NCBI GenBank assembly: GCA_030144725.1 | Contig: JASKMD010000016.1 | Location: 2,589,573-2,653,572, forward strand | Source of the DNA: Haematococcus lacustris | Lineage: Eukaryota; Chlorophyta; Chlorophyceae; Chlamydomonadales; Haematococcaceae | Reading direction: 5' to 3' | DNA: 64,000 nucleotides | Part shown: positions 11,401 through 23,598 of the stretch, in pieces | How positions within the stretch are numbered: position 1 is the stretch's first letter | How the letters are laid out: every line of letters begins with the position of its first letter | The notes under the pieces: generated by a model | Told to the model about the DNA's origin: nothing | The model's database searches: none | What the model saw: only the letters and a program-made list of their open reading frames with translations | Position numbers and translations under genes: made by a program

Positions 11401-11947
11401 CACAGGCAAGGCCAGATGTGCTGTGACATGCTGGCTGAAAACAAGGATGTACTAGTTGGTGGTGTAGTCAAAGTAGCTGCTTGTCCAGTGCATCTTTCTA
11501 AAACGTCCTGGCATGGCATGGTAGCCCTGGTGCTGCAATATAACCATTCCATCTCACAGCAGTCCTTAGCAGCATGCACTCATGCCAGTCAATACCTCTT
11601 GATTTGTGCCTGCGGATGCCTTGTGCCTGCGTGATGCCTTGACTGGGCTGCTGGGCGCTCTAGCTTTCTTGCCAGGCTGCTTTGTGCTGCGTGTGGTGCG
11701 CTGCTCCTTGGCTGGCTGCAGCACAACGGTGGCAGGTGTTGGCTGTGGAGCTCTCTTCCGTCCACTCAAAGCCTGCTGTGTCTGGGCTTCAGCTGCTACG
11801 CTGGAGCGTGTTTTGCGCTTGTCGGCCTTCTCAGCAAACACGTCAACTGCGAGCAGCAGCACTTGTCAGAACCCCACTGTTCCTGACCTTGACTGCGAGA
11901 TACTCACAATGTTTGACTGCCGGGTATGCGATGTTCGTCTGCTTCAT
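5466..11947 (-). CDS. ORC1: Origin recognition complex subunit 1 (PHD + BAH + AAA+)
   Basis: ORC1 is the ATPase subunit that recognises replication origins and loads Cdc6/MCM in the nucleus. About 24 exons are inferred by joining GT-AG-bounded frames. Exon 1 (11947-11908) starts MKQTNIAYPAVKH and splices in phase to 11846-11596, a basic Lys/Arg/Ser tail. A BAH start (GAVFFERYTVNGQEYRVG) is at 11391-11277. A PHD finger is split between 11107-10989 (CSICTKVGQVHTLIECDRC) and about 10842-10762 (WLCPSC). More BAH exons lie at about 10660-9800 (VEVVIRYYLKPEETYLGRQ). The AAA+ core has Walker A GVPGTGKTA near 8315-8289, LISLNALSLPTPGHVYSK near 8085-8030, Walker B LLVVDEIDVLI near 7670, the sensor-1 region GISNTHDLDERVLPRISR near 7460, and AFNPYSVDQLRQIIGQRV near 7220. 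A winged-helix end follows, with LNRALAVLAAKRLLLA near 5890 and the last exon ending in TGA at 5468-5466. PHD inside BAH is the plant/green-lineage arrangement. Exact exon edges in the BAH part are approximate. Confidence 0.92.
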
Positions 11948-12299
11948 TCCAGGCTCGCGTCCCATCGTATGGCTTCCGTTGTGGGTGTACCACGCCTCCA
12001 GTCAATGGTCTGTGCGACTTCCTGTTTGAATGCTCAATGTAAGGAATGCTATCCGATACCACAAGAAGCAAGGATAGTGTGGTGCCCAGACACCCTACGC
12101 ACCCCACTGGCGCCGTAGTCACACTGGCGCCAACACGGCCAGTCGCGCATCATTCAAATCACCAGACTGCACGATGCCCAGCACATGATGCGTTGCAGAA
12201 GTCGCTAGGCGCTCCGTACCCCGTACCACATACAAAGCCCGGCGTCGCGTATTCTCGTGGCCTTACTGGCCTAGACAATGGTAACAGACGGGGAAGGTC
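11948..12299. other. Region upstream of ORC1
   Basis: No coding frame was recognised. It includes whatever promoter drives ORC1 on the minus strand. No TATA-like or other motif stands out, and no repeat is obvious. Confidence 0.35.
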
Positions 12300-12593
12300 A
12301 GCGGGGTTGCCTGTGTGGCTGCCTGGCTGAGTGGGGCTGTGGGAGCTGTGGGAGCTGAGGTGTGGGCACCTGGGGGCACCACACCGGGCCCCGCCCCGGC
12401 CCGTCAACCCGCTGGCTCCGGGCTAAGCTGACCTGGCTGGTGCGGTGCTCATATACCACCACCACCAAGCCAGGCAGCCTGTGCGGCTGTTGCTTTTGCC
12501 TGTCGAGCCTCCCTGGGTGACCAGGAGCACCGCATCTGCACCCCACCCACCATTCCCTGGCCCAGCTTAACATAAGAAGACCACCAGCTGCTT
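12300..12593 (-). pseudogene. Fanzor-like nuclease fragment (copy 4)
   Basis: Read on the minus strand across frames it matches the copy at 23.6-24.4 kb piece by piece: KQLVVFL, then GGWGADAVLL, then VYEHRTSQVS (equivalent to VDEHRTTRVS, with the catalytic-block Asp replaced by Tyr), then GPVWCPQV (equivalent to GLMWCPVV). Stops and internal deletions separate the pieces, and the RuvC-III end and the conserved 3' block are absent. A short dead remnant; its boundaries are approximate. Its value is in confirming that the family is repetitive and that the sequence after the RuvC-II block is Val-Ser rather than a cysteine pair. Confidence 0.6.
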
Positions 12594-13120
12594 GCGCTGT
12601 TGTAGGAGGCTGCCAGGTGGTGGCTTGATCACTGGCATAACTGCACAGCGATTACGGAGGGAGGGTGAGCTGCCTGTGGCCAATAGTTGCGTTGTGGTGC
12701 AGCTACGGCTACAGTTATAGCTCGTCAAAGACCCAGCGCACACCTCCAGCAGAGGGCGCAGGGTCACTCACAGCTTTGCTACAATCCTTCACTGCTTGTT
12801 CTACCCAACTTTATCAGCTGCCTGGTTGGCCACCCCAGCGTCCTCACACCAGCGTCCCCACACCTCCACCTGTGCAGCCCCCTCTTGCACCTGATGCAGC
12901 CCCTGTACCCCCTCACCACCCGCGTGCCCCTGCCCAGCCAGCCAGCATGGACAGGGACCCTGATGGCTAACTGTGAGCCAAAGTCAGACTTTGGCTCAGA
13001 GTCACAGTCAGAGTCTGACTCTGGGCAAGCCTTTTAAGCTGTTGGTTGTGATGAGGTGCCCAGTGGTTTAGTGGGAAAATGCCACCGGAGTGGGGGCGGT
13101 CCGAGGATGCTTCAATTGAA
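12594..13120. other. Spacer between Fanzor fragment and Helitron
   Basis: No gene recognised. Around 12960-13035 there is a short tract rich in AGTCAGAGTC/GACTCTG words that can fold back on itself. Position 13120 (A) is the host base abutting the Helitron 3' end. Confidence 0.4.
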
Positions 13121-15431
13121 CTAGTACAGCGGGCCCGTCCGACAGCGGACGGGGCACTCCGGCCACAATGCTCTTGCACCAGTCCCCCTTGCACCAGTCT
13201 CAGGCCACAGTGCTGAGTGCTGAGTCTAACTGCTGGATGTGTGAGTCTGAGTAAGTGAGTGATGCAGGCTATGCAGCAAACACCTCACTGCGACGTAAAT
13301 CACGGTGACTAAAACGATGGTAAATACGTATGTATATACTGTATCCATAGGTCCGTAGGGCGAACCGTAAGTGCAAGGTCATCATTTTGCGAAAGTGAGT
13401 ATGCAGATTGGTGCTACCCTGACCGGCTGCCCTGCTGCTGCCCTACCCTGACCGGCTGCCCTGATGCTGCCCTACCCTGATCGGCTGCCCAGCTGCCCTG
13501 CTGCTGCCCTACCCTGACCGGCTGCCCTGCTGCTGCCCTACCCTGACCGGCTGCCCTGATGCCCTGCTACTGCCCTACCCTGCCCGCCTGCTGCCCTACC
13601 CTGACTTGTTGCCCTGCTGCTGCCCTACCCTGACCGGCTGCCCTGATGCCCTGCTGCTGCCCTACCCTGACCGGCTGCCCTGATGCCCTGCTGCTGCCCT
13701 ACCCTGACTGGCTTCCCGGCTGCCCTGCTGCTGCCCTACCCTGACCGGCTGCCCTGATGCCCTGCTGCTGCCCTACCCTGATGGCTGCCCGACTGCCCTG
13801 CTGCTGCCCTACCCTGATGGCTGCCAGGCTGACCTGCTGCTGCCCTACCCTGACCGGCTTCCCGGCTGCGCTGCTGCAGTCCTACCCTGACCGGCTGCCC
13901 TGCTGCTGCCCTACCCTGATGGCTGCCCAGCTGCCCTGCTGCTACCCTACCCTGACCGGCTGCCCTGATGCCCTGCTGCTGCCCTACCCTGACCGGCTGC
14001 CCTGATGCCCTGCTGCTGCCCTACCCTGCCCGGCTGCTGCCCTACCCTGACTTCTTGCCCTGCTGCTGCCCTACCCTGACCGGCTTCCCGGCTGCCCTGC
14101 TGCTGCCCTACCCTGACCGGCTGCCCTGATGCCCTGATGCTGCCCTACCCTGACCGGCTGCCCTGATGCCCTGCTGCTGCCCTACCCTGACTGGCTTCCC
14201 GGCTGCCTTGCTGCTGCCCTACCCTGACCGGCTGCCCTGATGCCCTGCTGCTGCCCTACCCTGATGGCTGCCCGACTGCCCTGCTGCTGCCCTACCCTGA
14301 CCGGCTGCCCTGATGCCCTGCTGCGCTGCTGCTGCCCTCCCCTGATGGCTGCCCTGCTGCCCTGCTGCTGCCCTACCCTGACCGGCTGCCCTGATGCCCT
14401 GCTACTGCCCTACCCTGCCCGGCTGCTGCCCTACCCTGACTTGTTGCCCTGCTGCTGCCCTACCCTGACCGGCTGCCCTGATGCCCTGCTGCTGCCCTAC
14501 CCTGACTGGCTTCCCGGCTGCCCTGCTGCTGCCCTACCCTGACCGGCTGCCCTGATGCCCTGCTGCTGCCCTACCCTGACTGGCTTCCCGGCTGCCCTGC
14601 TGCTGCCCTACCCTGACCGGCTGCCCTGATGCCCTGCTGCTGCCCTACCCTTACTGGCTTCCCGGCTGCCCTGCTGCTGCCCTACCCTGACCGGCTGCCC
14701 TGATGCCCTGCTGCGCTGCTGCTGCCCTACCCTGATGGCTGCCCGGCTGCCCTGCTGCTGCCCTACCCTGACCGGCTGCCCGGCTGCCATGTCCGGGTCT
14801 CGTCGCCACATTCCTCGTATGCATCAGGTGGTTCCCGTGCAATGACTGTCATGGCTGGCTGGCTGCATATCGCAGCGACTTGCATTTGAACCGCGATTCC
14901 GGACACACCGCAGGTACGGTGGATTGTGCGCCCTGCATCCTTTGCACTATCACGGTCAAACCTTTGGTATTCGGGGTACGCTACGTATACGTATATGCAT
15001 GGCACGGCTTGAAGGCCAAATGCAATCATCCAGCCTACTTGTCGCAATGCCCTGTTAGAGCGGCACGGAGGAGGGTCGCATGAGGAGGCTATTAGAGCTG
15101 GCTACGCTGTAGCTCGTCAGCAGCTGTAGCCAAATGTGGCTGCAGCCTGACTCGTTTGACCTTTTGGCTGTGAACCGTTTGACTTTTTGACGGTCCGCTG
15201 ACTTTGAACTATCTCTGCGCTGAATGCATCGCCATCGTTTGCTGAGCCAGGTTCGCTGGTAGCTACTATTTGTGGGGCGTTAAAACCGCAGATCGGAAGT
15301 CGATCTCACGGCACAGTGCATCTTTCGCGATTCTGTGCGGAGGGAGTCCTTACATATTTATTGCGAGGCTGTGCGCGCAATCGCAGGCCGTTCCGCCGAC
15401 CCCCCCCCCCTAGCAGTTTTAATAGTATAGA
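13121..15431 (-). mobile_element. Non-autonomous Helitron, copy A (2.3 kb)
   Basis: On the minus strand the element starts TCTATACTATTAAAACTGC (5' end at 15431) and finishes with a perfect hairpin CCCGTCCG-CTGT-CGGACGGG (13153-13134) followed nine bases later by CTAG (13124-13121). Host A precedes the TC and host T follows the CTAG, the A|T insertion signature of Helitrons, with no target duplication. Copy B at 47300-51330 has the same ends in the opposite orientation and the same order: 5' flank, minisatellite, 3' flank. No Rep/helicase frame is present, so it would depend on an autonomous partner. The interior is mostly the minisatellite listed separately. Confidence 0.85.
13411..14790 (+). 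repeat. Minisatellite inside Helitron A
   Basis: A degenerate tandem array. The basic unit is about 29 bp, built from CTACCCTGACCGGCTGCC plus CTGCTGCTGCC. Longer units (about 37-38 bp) gain CTGATGCC, and variants read GATGG, GACTTG or CTTCCCGG in place of GACCGG. Units are contiguous without unique spacers, which excludes a CRISPR array. Frames through it give repetitive Pro/Leu/Cys-rich ORFs that are by-products of the repeat. Confidence 0.95.
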
Positions 15432-15498
15432 TTGTAGCGGAGTGAGGTTACCCACAGTCAAACATGTTGTTCCATGTTGAATGAGTTTTGCTTGTCTG

Positions 15499-16310
15499 AT
15501 CATGGGAGCGTCAAGAGTGTGTCAAGGAGCTGGTGGTCTTCTTTGCAGCAGCTGGCATTGGCACCCGTGGAGGCTGGTGCGCTGATGTGGCGCTGCGAGC
15601 CTGGTGCAAGGCAGTATTTAGGCCCAAGGGCACAAACCAGCGGCGGGTCAGGGTGGTGCTAGTGGATGAGTTCTACACCAGCCGGGTCAGCGCAGCATTG
15701 CATGGTTGGTAGCCCTGTGAGGAGCGGCTGTGAGGACAAACACCGGCTCATCAGGTCTGCAGGCTGGAAGCCCCCAGCACGGTAGGTGCACCACAGCCTG
15801 TTGCGCCCAGCCTGGAGCCAGTGGTGTGACCAGCCAGTGCGGGGCCTGATGTGGTGCCCCCCAGGTGCCCCCACGTAGCTGGGCAGTCATACAGGCAGCA
15901 GCCTCTGGGCCTGGTCTAGTGCTCCTTCGCCGATCAAGCGCAACACGCCCACCATGGTGGGGTAGGTAGCCAAGCACACCCAGCCTCCCAATGGCAAAGG
16001 TCAGGCCGAGGGCAAGGCTGCCAAACCCAGCTTGCCTGTGCCACTGCCAGGCAGGTGTATAGACAGGGAGTACAATGCTGCGTGTCACATTCAAAGCAAT
16101 GGGGAGAGCAGGGGCCGGCCGTTGGAGCTGTGTGCTGGCGGACAGAGCTGAGCTGCTAGTGCTGGCGGACTAAGCTGAGCTGCCAGAGCTGCTGGCCGAG
16201 TCCAACAAGTTCCATGAAATGGGATGTAAGCGGTTGCGAAACCGCCCACTCAAGCCCAACAGCGGCAACAGCAGCAGCCGGAGGCAAAGCAGTGTGTGCT
16301 AGGGGGGCCC
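15499..16310 (+). pseudogene. Fanzor-like nuclease, decayed copy 2
   Basis: A frame from about 15528 reads KELVVFFAAAGIGTRGGWC and later RVRVVLVDEFYTSRVS, the RuvC-II block (Asp-Glu at 15664-15669), ending at TAG 15710-15712. In other frames follow VRGLMWCP (near 15835-15860), a Pro/Lys-rich linker, and the RuvC-III equivalent IDREYNAACHIQ near 16059-16094. There the Asp of the D-x-N-A-A motif is Glu (codon 16068-16070), so the site would be inactive even without the stops. Only the C-terminal half is present; the Helitron end lies 68 bp upstream. The sequence after the coding part resembles the 3' block of copies 1 and 3. Confidence 0.7.
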
Positions 16311-16400
16311 TTTTTGAGCTGTTGTCAGCTTACATTAGCGCATGTTTGTCATGTCAACTTTAGGCTATCGCCCTGCCACAGGGACCAGACAGCAGTGTAG
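16298..16400 (+). ncRNA. Conserved 3' block after Fanzor-like copy 2 (diverged)
   Basis: Contains GAGCTGTTGTCAGCTTACATTAGCGCATG, split here only for description, followed by CATGTCAACTTTAGGCTATC and CCCTGCCACAGGGACCAG. Each piece corresponds in order to the region after the stop of copy 3. The palindrome-rich far end seen in copies 1 and 3 is weak or lost. Confidence 0.35.
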
Positions 16401-16766
16401 GTAAAAGGCGCTCATGCCATGTGTTTGGGAGGTACTCCACACTGACAAAACACTGAACCTAGTGAGTCCTAGGTGCTGCATGGACAGATTCACGCCTTTC
16501 AATTTTTTCTCATCGCAAGCAACTAACGTGCAAGGCAGTATTGCACACCCCACACTGCACCCAATATTGCAAGAGGCAATGGCTACTTGATGATGATTAT
16601 GATGATGACTGCGACACTACAGTGGGCGGTGTCCAAACACGGTGTCCGAACATAGGGGATGTGCAAACATGCTCCACGGAATCCTTGCTACATCATTGCA
16701 GCATAACGCATGTCAGAGGCTGCGACTTCAGCATGGGCATCATGTAGACTTGCACATGGAGAGTAT
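16401..16766. other. Intergenic, 3' of the kinase gene
   Basis: No gene recognised. It carries the probable 3' UTR of the minus-strand kinase and a short ATGATGATTATGATGATGAC tract near 16588-16607. Confidence 0.4.
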
Positions 16767-19700
16767 CTATTGAACTTGAGGATAACTGCCTCGGTAGCCA
16801 GTGGGCGTGCCGTTGGCGGGAGCCGCGTCCATAGCTGCAACATTGGAAGCCTCGTACTGCATGGGTTGCTGAAGCGGGGCTTGCTGGTGGGCAGCAGCAG
16901 GGTAGTACAGGCTACCATCTGGAGGGTTCAAGGTGTTGAGCATGCTGTTCAAGGTCGTCAACACCTGCAGGCCATCACACCACCCCACACACTCAGATGC
17001 TGCATTTGCATAAACTTCAGGTGCAGCAGCTGTGGCTGCCTGGGCTGGGTAGGGCGCACACCATACCTCATCGAATGTTGGGCGGGCGTGGGCTGAGCCT
17101 GACCAGCAGGCCTGTGACAGTGCTACATATGGCTGCGGGGCGTCGAATGGGAACTTGGGACGGAGGCCGCGCATGACCACCTCTTCCACCAATTGCTGCT
17201 GCTTCAGGTTTCCATAAGGGCGTTGCCCAGTATACATCTGGCAGCACACCAGCAAGGCCAGCGCAAGCAGGCGAGCCAGTTGATGCTGTCATTTGCGCAG
17301 GCAATGCCTACTGGACTGAACTCAGTGTGTTGCCGCCCTAGCCTTTCCCTAGGCCTGTTGGCCTCAGCAAAGACGAACAGCGCATTACTGGCATCCTGAT
17401 GCCACGAGTCGCTGAACACTCCAGAGCAGGTGTGGTGAAGCAACCATGCCTTGTCCCAGACTCAGAGCCAGCAGCGAAACAGTGGAGCAATTGCCCGAGA
17501 CTCTTCGAATGCAACAACCATTTACGCAGCAAGCTTTTGCTATGGTGCGTGTTAGCAGCTGCTGCCTTTGCAATGACACAATGCACCGTACTACTGCTTT
17601 TGAAAAAGTGACATGCCTCACTCTGTCAGTGCAGCACAAAGGTATCGTGAACATCTGTAAATGACACCATCAATGTGGAACAGAAGTGTGTTATAATCGA
17701 GTTCTCCCTGCCAGAGCACTAGGACCCAGCTCTTAGGCTGGAGCAACTAGCAGTGCGGGTGGCAATATAGAGCACATCACAGCCAGCCGAGCAATACTGA
17801 GCACGGTGCCCTGGGTAAGGACAGCACATCCTGGTAGCCTTGCCTGAGCTGTTGCACTCACCTCCCACATGAGGATACCAAAGGCATACACGTCTACGCT
17901 GCTGTTGACCTTCTTGTTACAGATGAGGGCTTCAGGGGCTACATAGGCAGCTGTGCCGCAGCTGTTAAAGGGGAAGGACGAGTTATTGTCGTCATCCTCG
18001 ACCCTGCACAGCGGACATCATATACGCTGCCACTGGAGCCATGCCCTGCTGCATCCTGGTGCCTGGTGGGGTTTAGCTGGCCACGCCGTAGCTTCCCAGC
18101 TGGCCGACTATTGTGCCCTGCCAGGCCTTGCTCACCGGGACAGACCAAAGTCTGACACCTTGGTGGTGAATCCTCGAGAGTCCATGTTGCTGCTTTTCAA
18201 CAGCACATTGGCGGGCTTGAGGTCACAGTGCACCACGCCTGCAACGGCACGCAGGCAAGGGCACGCAGGTCAGGGCAGCACACCCAGCACTCTGCAGGCA
18301 ACGCTGCAGCTGGCCACCAGTCATGCCTGGTCAGCAGCTCTGCTTGGTGGGCAGCAGGGTGGCTGACCTGCCATGGGAGGGAGGGGCGGATGGCACTCAC
18401 CCATGCGGTGGAGGTATCCCATGGCTGATGCAATCTCAATGAGCGTCAGCAGCAGCGTGCGCATGTGCACCTTAGCACCCAGGGGTAGCCTGCCCTCTCT
18501 GTTCCCCTCTGGACCCCCAGCAGTGGGCTCCACTCCTCCATTGGCAGCCAGCACTTGGGCCAGCATCTGGACAGCCAGGTCACATAGACATGCAGCGCAT
18601 GTGGACAGGCTTCAAGGCGACTGCAGAGCCATGATGTTGTTACCGAAGTTGCAGGTTATCAGGGTAAGGGGTTGCTACATGGGGTCGCAACATGCCCACC
18701 TCCTTTAGCCCATGGGGAAAAACAATGGCATGGAAGCAGCACACCGGCAGCCAGCTCAGCTATGGACAGGGCATAGCAGCCAAGCATGCCGTACCTTGTC
18801 AGGCTGAGCGACCTGGAAGACGCTGTTCTTCAGGGCAGTGCTCATGTTGCCCAGGTCACACAGCTCAATGACCTGCAGGGGCGCAGCCACATCACCCAGC
18901 CAATCATGACGCAGGTAAGCCAAGCCGCCTGCCGATGCTGCCTGCCTGCCTGCCTGCCCATGCAGCCTGCGCTGGCTAGGCGGGGCACCTCAATGTGGCA
19001 GGTGCGTTCCTCCATGCCTGCCAGGTACTTCAGGGCTGAGGAGCTGAGCAGGGCGGGAGAGGCGTGGCGCAGGCACTGGCTCAGCAGCTCCGCCACCAGC
19101 ACGTCCGTCATGCAGGTGTAGGCTTGCACGATGTTGGGGTGCGACAGCGCCCTGCACAGAGCCAAACACAGCCAGGCTCAACCGAATTCAGTGAGGGCAC
19201 CTTCAGCAGACTGGTGCACCACAGGCATCACAGGTAAGAGCTACAGCTCCCATCCAAGCTGCAGCTCCCCTCCTCACCCCAGAATGGCAATCTCATGGGC
19301 ATTCTTCATCACCATCTTCTCGTTCTTGCCATCATCACACACCACCTGGACAGGTTAACAGGGAAGATGCATGAAAGACCAGGAAGAGCATGAACAAAGC
19401 AGCATGCATGCATGCCATGCAGTCAGGCTGCCTCTACACCACGAGAGGTTTCAGCTGCTGGGCTGCGTCATAGTTAGTGTGCCTTGGCAGCCACTCGCCT
19501 TGATGCCTACCACCAGCCCGCGCCAGAGTCCCCTAAACACCTTGGCAAAGCCGCCTTCGCCCAGGCAGTTTGTGACCTGCAGGTCCCCCAGGTGCGCGTT
19601 CTGCGGCCACACGCAAGCCAACATCTTCAGCAGCACCTCTGCGGCACCCGCCTGTCACGACATCACACACATTTGCTACAGCTACACTGCCCTGCCCTGC

Positions 19701-22700
19701 GCCACTTGGAGACTCACCCCGGCAAAGTCCATGCTGCTCTTGATGCGCTTCTGGTTCAGCTTCTCCGTCAGCCCCGTCACCAGTGCCCCAGTGGAGGACC
19801 TGCACATCAACCAAGGCTCGTGTCAGGCAGCTGCCACCCTGAGCCTGGTGCCTATGAGCTTGGCGCATGTGACCGCGCAGCAGGCAGGCAGGTGGGAGCA
19901 TGTGCGGCCAGGTCAGCCTCACCTGCTCTGTGCGAACACAAAAGACTCAGCACTCATGTTTACCCCCCCGGAGTCGTTGATGCTGCGGCCGCTGAAGGAC
20001 TGGTTGCGGGAGCCAGACACGCTGCCGCCTTCGCTGCTGACTGGCTGAGCATTTTGTACCACCTGCAGGTCAGGTCAAGCAAGAGCTGCTCAGGTCCAGC
20101 AATGGCTGGCTTGCCAGCTAGTCCCTGCCTTCAGGCCTGACACAGTGGACCGTTGCCTGCTGGTCACTGCACGGCACGGCCAGAGCTGGATTGACCACTG
20201 CGGCTAAGACACGTCACCCTCAGCCCTCACCTTATAGTCCTTGAGCAGTGTGTTGTTGAGCAGCAGCAGCAGGTGCGGTGACATGACCTCGCACACCTCA
20301 CGCAGTCGTGGGCTGACATCATTGAAGTCGGTTTGCACACTGGACATGCAGAAGATGACGCCAAAGATGTGCTGCTTCACCTGCAACAGATTGCAAGGGT
20401 TGAGATGGTAGCTGCACTGAGGTTACAAGTATCCGGGTGGGTGGACCCTGCTGGTGTCTGTCCATCCTCACGCACACCCTGGCCCTCCTCATCCAATACC
20501 CACATCCCGTTGCACAAGAACAGATAGCCAATGCATGCCAGCGCAGCTGTATTGGTGCCTCAAATCAGGGCTCAGCAGCTATGACTTCACCTTCAGGGGG
20601 AAGACCAGCACAGATGTGGGGGGCTTGATTAGGCGGGTGTTGAAGATGTCGATTGACACATTGCCAGACTGATTGATCAGCTTTTGCACATCTGGAATCA
20701 TGACTTGCTGCCTGTTGTGCACACTGATTTTCATGACGGTGGACTTCATAGCCACGGTCGTGCGCATGACCCCTGCTTGGGCCTGCACCTCCTTCAGCAT
20801 CTTGAAGCTGCTGTTGGTGGACTGATTGCTGAGCCCTCGCTGCATGAGGCTGGCTGGCACCTGCCCAGCGCAATGACACAGGCCAGCAGAGAACGTGAGT
20901 GCACTTGCCAGAGGGGTCCTGGCCTGTTATGCGGTGTCCTAGCAGCCTGGCAGCACACAAGTGGGCAGTAAGGCTCCGTCTACCACCATGAGTCAGCACA
21001 GTGGAGGCATAGAGGCAAGGCTCAGTCTGCCAACTGAAAGCTGCGCCCAAAGGGAAACCACAGGTCTTGTGGCAAGCATGCCTCTCACCTGCATTAGGTC
21101 ATCAAATATCGTTGCAGCCATGTTATTGGTGGCTGTCAATGCGACGCGGTACCACACTTGGTGGTTGCTGGTGTGCCCCAGCACGCTGCGCATGTGCACC
21201 ACCACCTGCGGACTCCAGTGCGATGGCAACAGCACACTCGCATGGTCCAGTGCTGTGGAGCCACAAGCCTGTCTAGGTTGCTTCACTGCTGCAGGTGCCT
21301 GCTAGGCATTGTCACCATCAACATCATCAACATCATTACAGGGCAGCCAGTCATCATCAATGCTACAGCACACATGCCCAGGGAGGGATCAGCTTACCCT
21401 GCATCTCACCCTCCTCCACCACCACCCTCCTGCTAGGTGCTGTGTGCATGGGCCAGGACAGAGGCCCACACCTTGTGCACCAGTGTGTCAATGTCTGCAG
21501 TGTCATGCAGGTCCTTGACCAGCGCCTGGTACTTGGCCATGCTGCCGTCCTTGACCAGGCTGGTGATGCTGGCTGCCACCAACTGCATGTAAGTGGACCA
21601 CCTGCCAAGCAGCCCGCATCAGAAGTGGTGTTGCAAGCCTGACTTGCCACCGGCAGGGTGCACTGGCAGGCTGGTGTACAGGAAGCTGATGGCACTGGCA
21701 GGCTCACATGCTGTTAGCGCCTCTGTGGTCAGACTTGTCTTTGAAACCCAGGGTCAAGATACCCAGCACCTTATCTGAGGCTTTGATTGGCACTGCTGAT
21801 AGCTGCTGCAAACCTGCAAATGAATATGCAGGGACATGTGTCAGTAAGGGCATGCTGGAAGACTCCAGCAGGCTGGGTTGAGGTCCACTACCTGCATGGA
21901 CTGACAGCTGCTGCCAGTCTATGGGAGGCTGTGATAAGTCTGCATCGTTCCAATGCAGGTATGCACAGCTGCTGGAAGCAACCACATCTGCTGCTGTCCC
22001 CGTTCCACCCAAGCGCTGCAGCCTGTTGCTCTCCAGGTAGATGTCAGGAGCTCCAATCAAGGCCACAAGCAACGCGCAATCCATTGTGTCCCGGATCAGT
22101 TGCACACTGCATGGTGACGAAGCAACCCTTCTTAGCAGCATGCCAACACCAACTTCAAGGGTTAACCATTTTCAGCACAACAGTGTGCACCTTGCGAACT
22201 GGGCTTGGGCATCAGTGATCAACAAATCCAAAGCCCTTTTCAGGCCCTGTATCGGGGTTGTACGCTCGCTTCGACCCTCTGCAAACTTTTGAATAAGAGC
22301 GCTGACCTGCGCTCAGGTGAAGCCAGCAACACTGTCTCGCTGTGTCTTCACTTGGATGCCTCCGGTGCATCCATCATACCCGCAATAGCGTGTCTTGGAC
22401 GTTGTTGGCTTCCATCGGCGACAAAGCTTTCAGGTTGCTGCCCACCCCCGAACTGTTCGTGGGAGGGGTGGAGGCCCCTTGCACAGTCGACTGCCCATTC
22501 TGCCCTGCGCCTGAACCTGAGAGCGTGGCCGGGAGCTGGCTTGGCTGCTTATCTGTCGAGGCTCGCACTGATGGCTTGCCGTGATTAGATTTGTCCAGCG
22601 AGCCCTGAGGGCCTGCGGACTGACTGGCTCCCTGACTGGCGCTAGGACTGTTTCCCTGCTCCGCAGGGCCGGGTGCAGGTGCTTGCAAACTAGCACGGGC

Positions 22701-22733
22701 AGAGCTGCTGACATTTACAGTAGTGTCCGGCAC
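16767..22733 (-). CDS. GAF-domain, Raf/TKL-like protein kinase
   Basis: Exons on the minus strand join into a kinase with a sensory N-terminus. It starts at 22733 with MPDTTVNVSSSARAS and a Ser/Gln/Pro-rich leader. GAF-like exons follow at about 22140-21710 (LIGAPDIYLESNRLQRLGG; AVPIKASDKVLGILTLGF), then helical exons at about 21560-20240, one with MKSTVMKISVHNRQQ and one with KQHIFGVIFCMSSVQ. The kinase domain has P-loop LGEGGFAKVFRG near 19570, SHPNIVQAY near 19125, catalytic loop HCDLKPANVLL near 18230-18200, KVSDFGLSR near 18155, CGTAAYVAPEAL near 17950, GQRPYGNL near 17225 and ARPTFDEV near 17080. The C-terminal exon (16969-16767) is Pro/Gln/Ala-rich and ends in TAG. Cys replaces Arg in the HRD motif, so it is a non-RD kinase. 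This architecture is common in Chlamydomonas-type algae. The ligand and substrate are unknown, and some middle exon edges are approximate. Confidence 0.85.
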
Positions 22734-23333
22734 GCTGTATTTCGCGCTACCGGGCGTTGGCTGAAACTCGGGCTCATGAACCGGAGTGGAGCCTGCACAA
22801 CCCTACGCAGTACCCGGCGACAGCAGCTAGTGGGGTTTTCTACGCCAACACATGCTGCTGCGGCACTCTTACCATCGCCCCCGGCTGCCTGCGGTGCTAA
22901 ACTACTGGTCTTACGGTGCGCATTCAATATGCTGTACTTCGGCTACGCAACGATGCCTGTATCATCTGGAAAAAGAAAGCAGAATGAGCAGAATCCAACA
23001 TGCGGGCATGATGACGAGCATCAGCTCTTTTTACTTATTGGCCACTGGAACAAACAACAAATAGTACCAGCCGACCTAATCAATGACGAGATGAGTAGAG
23101 CTGCATGGGTAGACAGGTCAGGTCAGGTCATGTCTGGTCAGGTCATCCATAAGCTCCCATGCGCCCCTGACTTGGGACTGCTTCACATGGCTGCCGCATC
23201 ACATGACCAATCTTAGAGCACACGGGTTGTCTCATGGTTTCTGCAACTCCCTCTAACCCCATGGCTATGCAACTAGTGCGTGTCGCTGCAACTGAAGCCA
23301 GCTACCAGAAGCTTGAGCCAGGACACAGCCCTC
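22734..23333. other. Intergenic upstream of the kinase
   Basis: No gene recognised. Near 23116-23147 there is a run of GGTCA words. This is the probable promoter side of the minus-strand kinase. Confidence 0.4.
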
Positions 23334-23598
23334 TTGTCCCTCACTAGGGCCTGCATTTGAGCCGGACCAGTAGTGGCCACTAGCAGCCACTAGCGGGAAT
23401 ATACTAGTGGGCAATAGTGGCCCGACTCAAACGGTGTTATTGGGCTGTGTGGTATAAACCCAGTGCACATGGATATGGTGCATGAGTGCCTACCACCTAC
23501 ATTATTGCCTGACCCCTGTGACAGGGCTATTGTGTAGAGTTGGCATGATGGACATGCACTAACGGAAGCTGATGACAGCTCAAATGGGAGGGCACACA
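23334..23598 (-). ncRNA. Conserved 3' block after Fanzor-like copy 3 (candidate guide-RNA scaffold and element end)
   Basis: Read on the minus strand from the stop codon, it contains GAGCTGTCATCAGCTT, a short imperfect hairpin around CCCTGTCACAGGGGTCAGG, CAATAATGTAGGTGGTAGG, a palindrome-rich part with GGGCCACTATTGCCC and GCTAGTGGCCACTA, and the end GGCCCTAGTGAGGGACAA at about 23334. Similarity to copy 1 runs to that point and then stops, so it behaves like an element boundary. The role as RNA is inferred from TnpB/Fanzor biology. Confidence 0.42.

Noticed and set aside
13411..14790. CRISPR-like array
   Set aside because: Units are contiguous and degenerate with no unique spacers, in a eukaryotic Helitron.
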